In this document: one piece after another, positions 43,702-47,367 of the stretch
Numbering within the stretch: the stretch's first letter is position 1
Layout of the letters: each line of letters opens with the position of its first letter
Assembly: GCF_000517265.1 (NCBI RefSeq)
Contig: NZ_AYSJ01000014.1
Coordinates: 313,705-361,071, forward strand
Source: Photorhabdus khanii NC19
Lineage (GTDB): Bacteria > Pseudomonadota > Gammaproteobacteria > Enterobacterales > Enterobacteriaceae
Length of the DNA: 47,367 nucleotides
Direction of reading: 5' to 3'
Made by a program: the position numbers and the translations under genes
The notes under the pieces: generated by a model
The model's database searches: none
The model's input: only the letters and a program-made list of their open reading frames with translations
Told to the model about the DNA's origin: nothing

Positions 43702-44958
43702 ATGGAATTCTTCCATTTTCTGATGAGTGATGTCCTGTCAGAGCCTGCGATTTTAGTGGGATTTATCGCGCTTATTGGTCTGGTCGTGCAAAAAAAGCCG
43801 GTGACTGAATGTATCAAGGGCACCATAAAAACCATTATGGGTTTTGTGATCTTGGGGGCCGGGGCTGGATTAATCGTCTCTTCATTGGGGGACTTTGCGG
43901 CAATTTTCCAACATGCTTTTGGTATTCAGGGAGTAGTACCAAACAACGAAGCGATTGTTTCCATTGCGCAGAAAAGTTTTGGTAAAGAAATGGCAATGAT
44001 TATGTTCTTTGCTATGGTGATCAATATCTTGATTGCCCGTTTTACCCCGTGGAAATTCATCTTCCTGACAGGGCATCATACGCTGTTTATGTCCATGATG
44101 GTCGCGGTCATTCTGGCAACTGCGGGGATAAACGGCACTATGCTGGTGGTTATTGGTTCGGTGGTTGTTGGGGTTGCTATGGTTTTCTTCCCGGCGATTG
44201 CCCATCCATATATGAAAAAAGTGACCGGTTCTGACGACGTTGCCATTGGGCATTTTTCCACGTTCTCCTATGTTTTGTCCGGTTTTATTGGCAGCAAATT
44301 GGGTAACAAAGAACACTCAACGGAAGAGATGAATGTACCGAAAAGCTTGCTGTTTCTGCGTGATACACCGGTTGCCATCTCTTTCACGATGGCAATTATT
44401 TTCATGATCACTTGTTTGTTTGCCGGTGGTGATTTCGTCAGAGGAGTCAGTGGTGGAAAAAATGGGTTTATGTTTTCGTTAATGCAATCCATTACCTTTG
44501 CCGCAGGTGTATATATCATACTGCAAGGTGTGAGAATGGTGATTGCAGAAATCGTCCCTGCGTTTAAAGGAATTTCTGACAAATTAGTTCCGAATGCTAA
44601 ACCTGCTTTGGATTGTCCGGTTGTATTCCCTTACGCGCCTAATGCGGTATTAGTTGGTTTCCTGAGTAGTTTTATTGCCGGTATCATCGGTATGTTTATA
44701 TTATATGCATTGGGTATGACGGTAATTATTCCCGGTGTCGTGCCACATTTCTTCGTTGGCGCTGCGGCTGGGGTATTCGGTAATGCGACAGGTGGTCGCA
44801 GAGGCGCTATTCTCGGTGCTTTTGCTCAGGGCTTGCTGATAACTTTTCTGCCTGTATTCCTGTTACCTGTTCTGGGGGATATTGGTATTGCTAACACGAC
44901 ATTCAGTGACGCTGACTTTGGTGCATTGGGCATTCTGTTAGGCGTTATTGTTCGTTGA
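43702..44958 (+). CDS. PTS IIC permease of the ascorbate (UlaA/SgaT) family
   Basis: 418 residues, about 11 membrane segments, strong ribosome binding site (CGGAGG), 12 bases after the IIB gene. Family motifs such as FVILGAGAGLIVSSLGDFAA, FTPWKFIFLTGHHTLFM and PHFFVGAAAGVFGNATGGRR are present. UlaA carries L-ascorbate, but no ulaD/E/F/G-like enzyme is near, so the substrate could be another acidic sugar. Confidence 0.92.
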   Translation: MEFFHFLMSDVLSEPAILVGFIALIGLVVQKKPVTECIKGTIKTIMGFVILGAGAGLIVSSLGDFAAIFQHAFGIQGVVPNNEAIVSIAQKSFGKEMAMIMFFAMVINILIARFTPWKFIFLTGHHTLFMSMMVAVILATAGINGTMLVVIGSVVVGVAMVFFPAIAHPYMKKVTGSDDVAIGHFSTFSYVLSGFIGSKLGNKEHSTEEMNVPKSLLFLRDTPVAISFTMAIIFMITCLFAGGDFVRGVSGGKNGFMFSLMQSITFAAGVYIILQGVRMVIAEIVPAFKGISDKLVPNAKPALDCPVVFPYAPNAVLVGFLSSFIAGIIGMFILYALGMTVIIPGVVPHFFVGAAAGVFGNATGGRRGAILGAFAQGLLITFLPVFLLPVLGDIGIANTTFSDADFGALGILLGVIVR

Positions 44959-44979
44959 TTGGAATATCTGGAGTTTGAA

Positions 44980-45015
44980 ACAGGGTTATAAATACCCTGT
45001 CTCGATCTCTTTTAC
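44980..45015 (+). terminator. Probable terminator of the PTS operon
   Basis: ACAGGGT/ACCCTGT stem with a seven-base AT loop (44980-45000), followed by CTCGATCTCTTTT. The stem is short and the T-run is set back. Confidence 0.6.
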
Positions 45016-45280
45016 CAAAATATTAATGCAAACCATTCGACCATAATAAGCTTCAATCAGTGCTCATGCTGGTCTCGTGGTTTCTTAATTTTCTAAAAGT
45101 CTTTAACAAAAGAAACGAGTGAATAAATATTCAGAAAAATGATAATTTAGCCTCGTATTAAGCCCTTTATTTTTATTTATCAAATTGTTTTCCATATATC
45201 AGCTTAGGGGGGAGTTTAATCGAAAAGTAGATTAATTAAACAGGTCAGAGAGAAATACGTAATAATGAAATCGTGATTAT
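45016..45280. other. AT-rich spacer before the luxR-type array
   Basis: No gene seen. It lies between the convergent PTS operon and the first of the regulators, and is clearly richer in AT than the PTS genes. Confidence 0.4.
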
Positions 45281-45976
45281 TTATAGCAAAATGTGGCCTA
45301 TAGACTGAAGGTATTTTGGGGGGATATAAAGATCATAAGCATTCTCTTTGCAAAATGTTCTTAATTCAATAGCTGAGTTAACTGATAGTTTCTCATAGAT
45401 ACTTTCGAAATATTTTTCCACAGTGCGATATGAAATTTTCATTTCTTCAGCAATATATTTATTGCTGACGCCACGGCAGAATAAAAAAATTATTACCCAT
45501 TCTTTCTCTTTTAAGATAGCATTTGGTGGCTGAAATATAATCGATATAGGAATATCATTCTCCATATAATGAGACACGGTAAAGTTATGTATTTCTCTGG
45601 CGTGAGCAATTACGCCAATACACTGATTATTTTCATCCATTAATGGGTATTTATTACAAAAATAGGATGTAAATTGTTCGTTTTTGTTTAGAGCATAAGA
45701 GGTAAGAGATGATATTCTCTGCATATACTGTAAGACCTTACGATCATGTTTCTCAAAAAGGTGAGTAAATTTATTAACTGGTGTTAGTAATTCTTTATCG
45801 GTATATCCAATAACATTAAAGTTTTCAGGTAACTTATTGACTTTAATAAACATTGCATTTGCATAAATAAAGCGGAATTCCTTATCTTTTACAAACCACG
45901 GTTCTGAGCTTTTATCCCACATATTAGTTAGCTGAGGAGTAATAAAAGGGACTTTTTTACATCCTGATTGACTCAT
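45281..45976 (-). CDS. LuxR-type regulator with PAS4-like N-terminal domain (first)
   Basis: 231 residues. The N-terminal half (about 15-130) has the pattern SSEPWFVKDKEFRFIYANAM, then HDRKV, and DENNQCIGVIAHAREIHNF, typical of PAS4-type LuxR solos of Photorhabdus. The C-terminal GerE-like helix-turn-helix (about 150-215) reads EWVIIFLFCRGVSNKYIAEE followed by MKISYRTVEKYFESIYEKL. It lacks the autoinducer-binding domain of quorum sensing LuxR. PAS4 solos are thought to sense small host or insect signals; the ligand is unknown. No luxI gene is present. Confidence 0.88.
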   Translation of the reverse strand: MSQSGCKKVPFITPQLTNMWDKSSEPWFVKDKEFRFIYANAMFIKVNKLPENFNVIGYTDKELLTPVNKFTHLFEKHDRKVLQYMQRISSLTSYALNKNEQFTSYFCNKYPLMDENNQCIGVIAHAREIHNFTVSHYMENDIPISIIFQPPNAILKEKEWVIIFLFCRGVSNKYIAEEMKISYRTVEKYFESIYEKLSVNSAIELRTFCKENAYDLYIPPKYLQSIGHILL

Positions 45977-46030
45977 ATTTGACCTTTATAACATTATTAC
46001 CTTATAAAAATTTGAGTAAATAGACGACAT

Positions 46031-46702
46031 TTATAAGTAAGACAATAAAAATCTTTTTGGTGCATAGAGATCAAAGCTATTTAGTCGGCAATATTCCTCC
46101 AATTGTGAATCTGAACTAATGTTCAACTTATTGTAAATCTTTCTTATGTATACATCTATGGTTTTATCAGCAATATTAAGTAATTGGCTGATTTTCTTCC
46201 TGCTATATTTTTGCAGAAAAAGGAAGACTACCTCCCATTCTCGCTCAGTAAGGAGGTGAGTCGGTGATTGAAATATAATAGAATTGGGTAGTTTGCTATG
46301 GAATAGCCGAGTGAGTGAGTTATCCTGAATTTTCCAGGCATGGAACAGGATGCCGATACATTTTTTTTCATCATCATAGAGTGGAAACTTTTCCTGTAAA
46401 TAAGATGATAAAACTTTATCTCGTCCAAATACATGCGTTTCTAATGATAAAACACTCTCTTCATTTGCTATTACTTTCAAGTCATGTTTAATAAAATCTT
46501 CAGAAAATTCATTGCCTTTCCAGGGAATGTCACTATCATATTTACCTTCATAATCATAAGTGGTATTGATATTTTGAAGTTTAATTAATGCATCATTACC
46601 ATAGAGAAAACAGGAGGATTTATCTTTTACTCCCCACGGTTCGTTGCTGGTTTCCAGGGTGTTTATTATTTGTGACGAAATAGTCGAATTTTTTATAGTC
46701 AT
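46031..46702 (-). CDS. LuxR-type regulator with PAS4-like domain (second)
   Basis: 223 residues from the ATG at 46702; the open frame goes on upstream but that part overlaps the next gene and does not match its neighbours. Same layout as the first: SNEPWGVKDKSSCFLYGNDA, HDLKV, CIGILFHAWKIQDNSLTRLF, then the helix-turn-helix YSRKKISQLLNIADKTIDVY. The C-terminal SSDSQLEEYCRLNSFDLYAP is nearly the same as in the third copy, showing recent duplication. The ribosome binding site is weak. Confidence 0.87.
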   Translation of the reverse strand: MTIKNSTISSQIINTLETSNEPWGVKDKSSCFLYGNDALIKLQNINTTYDYEGKYDSDIPWKGNEFSEDFIKHDLKVIANEESVLSLETHVFGRDKVLSSYLQEKFPLYDDEKKCIGILFHAWKIQDNSLTRLFHSKLPNSIIFQSPTHLLTEREWEVVFLFLQKYSRKKISQLLNIADKTIDVYIRKIYNKLNISSDSQLEEYCRLNSFDLYAPKRFLLSYL

Positions 46703-46727
46703 ATTTATTGTTATATAATATCCTGAT

Positions 46728-47367
46728 TTAGGAAAACATGATGCTCTCTTGTTGCAAAAATCTTTCTGGTACATAGAGATGAAAACCATTAAGTCGACAA
46801 TATTCTTCCAGTTGTCGGTCGGAATTAACTCCAATTTTGCAATAAATCCTTGATATATGAATTTCAAGGGTATGATAGGATATATTCAGTATTTTCCCGA
46901 TTTGTTTACGGGGGGATTTTTGTAGAATCAAGAAAATAATATCACACTCATGTTGAGTAAAAATTTCAGATGGCGCTTGGAACATAATGGATTCGGGTAA
47001 TTTTCCATAAAACAGATGTGTTAGAGAAAAATTTTTTACTTTACCTGCATGAAATAGAGTTCCGATACAATTTCCTGAGTCATTATAGAAAGGGTATAAT
47101 TCAAATAAGTATGAACAAAGAATTTGATTTTTACCAAAAGGATGGGTTTCCAGTGAATATGTTTTTTGCTCCAGTTCTTCTGCTTTACGATCATGTGATT
47201 GAAAGTCTGCTTCAAATTCTGCTGTTGGGGCAGGAAGCTCTCTATCATATTTTCCTTCAATATTATAATTATGAGGTAAATTAAGGAGATCACAATAGGC
47301 TTTATTGGCATTACAATATACTTTGCCAGATTTCACTGATTTGATTGAACAACAGCAAATCATCTTT
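46728..47367 (-). CDS. LuxR-type regulator with PAS4-like domain (third, cut by window edge)
   Basis: At least 211 residues; the true start lies beyond the right edge, since the frame is open to the last base and the PAS4 N-terminus (expected to contain EPW-VKD) is missing. Visible: NANKAYCDLLNLPHNYNIEG, SHDRKAEELEQKTYSLETHP, CIGTLFHAGKVKNFSLTHLF, and helix-turn-helix KSPRKQIGKILNISYHTLEI. The internal Met at 47363 is probably not the start. It is 25 bases upstream of the second copy, so the genes may be cotranscribed or copied as a unit. Confidence 0.85.
   Translation of the reverse strand, partial: KMICCCSIKSVKSGKVYCNANKAYCDLLNLPHNYNIEGKYDRELPAPTAEFEADFQSHDRKAEELEQKTYSLETHPFGKNQILCSYLFELYPFYNDSGNCIGTLFHAGKVKNFSLTHLFYGKLPESIMFQAPSEIFTQHECDIIFLILQKSPRKQIGKILNISYHTLEIHISRIYCKIGVNSDRQLEEYCRLNGFHLYVPERFLQQESIMFS

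Noticed and set aside
1-47367. CRISPR arrays, rRNA genes or riboswitches
   Set aside because: No regularly spaced repeats, no rRNA sequence and no recognisable riboswitch core were seen on either strand.

Overview
The window looks like a chromosomal segment of an entomopathogenic member of the Morganellaceae, most probably Photorhabdus (Xenorhabdus is the next choice). The reasons are the enterobacterial core genes (fliTSDC-fliAZ, putA/putP, cycA, dsdCXA) set in AT-rich DNA, a large NRPS locus framed by decayed IS630-type elements, an Ail-type outer membrane protein, a phospholipase D that resembles Yersinia murine toxin, and a tandem array of LuxR-type regulators with a PAS4-like N-terminus, which is a Photorhabdus hallmark. 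The species call is inference from gene content; no database was searched.

Layout. 1-157: 5' end of an IS630-type transposase running off the left edge. 479-15289: two collinear NRPS genes. NRPS-1 is C-A-PCP-E-C-A-PCP and NRPS-2 is formyltransferase-half C-A-PCP-C-A-PCP; neither has a thioesterase. Pocket codes read by hand give Ser (then epimerised to D-Ser) for the first A domain of NRPS-1, Thr for the second A domain of NRPS-2, an unassigned code for the first A domain of NRPS-2, and a code without the usual Asp235 for the last A domain of NRPS-1, which suggests a substrate that is not an ordinary alpha-amino acid. The domain logic suggests NRPS-2 acts first: formyl-X-Thr-D-Ser-Z. 15318-16672: a scrapyard of decayed reading frames, an internally deleted IS630 element and remnants of a higBA toxin-antitoxin pair. 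17156-17962: a protein with an N-terminal DUF2829/Tad2-like domain joined by a Pro/Glu linker to an unrecognised C-terminal domain.

18076-23190 is the flagellar filament and regulator block: fliT, fliS and fliD on the minus strand, then fliC, fliA and fliZ on the plus strand, with clear sigma-28 promoters for fliD and fliC. 23271-29222 is the divergent proline pair putA/putP, with GTTGCA-type PutA boxes in the shared control region. 29282-30688 is cycA (D-Ala/D-Ser/Gly uptake), followed by tRNA-Lys(CUU) at 30938-31013 and an Ail/OmpX-type protein. 32793-36937 is the D-serine locus dsdC, dsdX and dsdA. Together with cycA it can import and deaminate D-serine, the amino acid that the NRPS epimerisation module is predicted to make.

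37160-38959 encodes the Ymt-like phospholipase D. 39298-41588 is a small redox locus: an old yellow enzyme, an NTF2/SnoaL-like protein and an Rrf2-type regulator, with two perfect palindromes that share the half-site AGTTAYAT. 41639-44958 is a LacI-type regulator divergent from a PTS IIA-IIB-IIC operon of the ascorbate (Ula) type that carries no catabolic enzyme. 45281 to the right edge holds three minus-strand PAS4-LuxR regulators, the last one cut by the window end.
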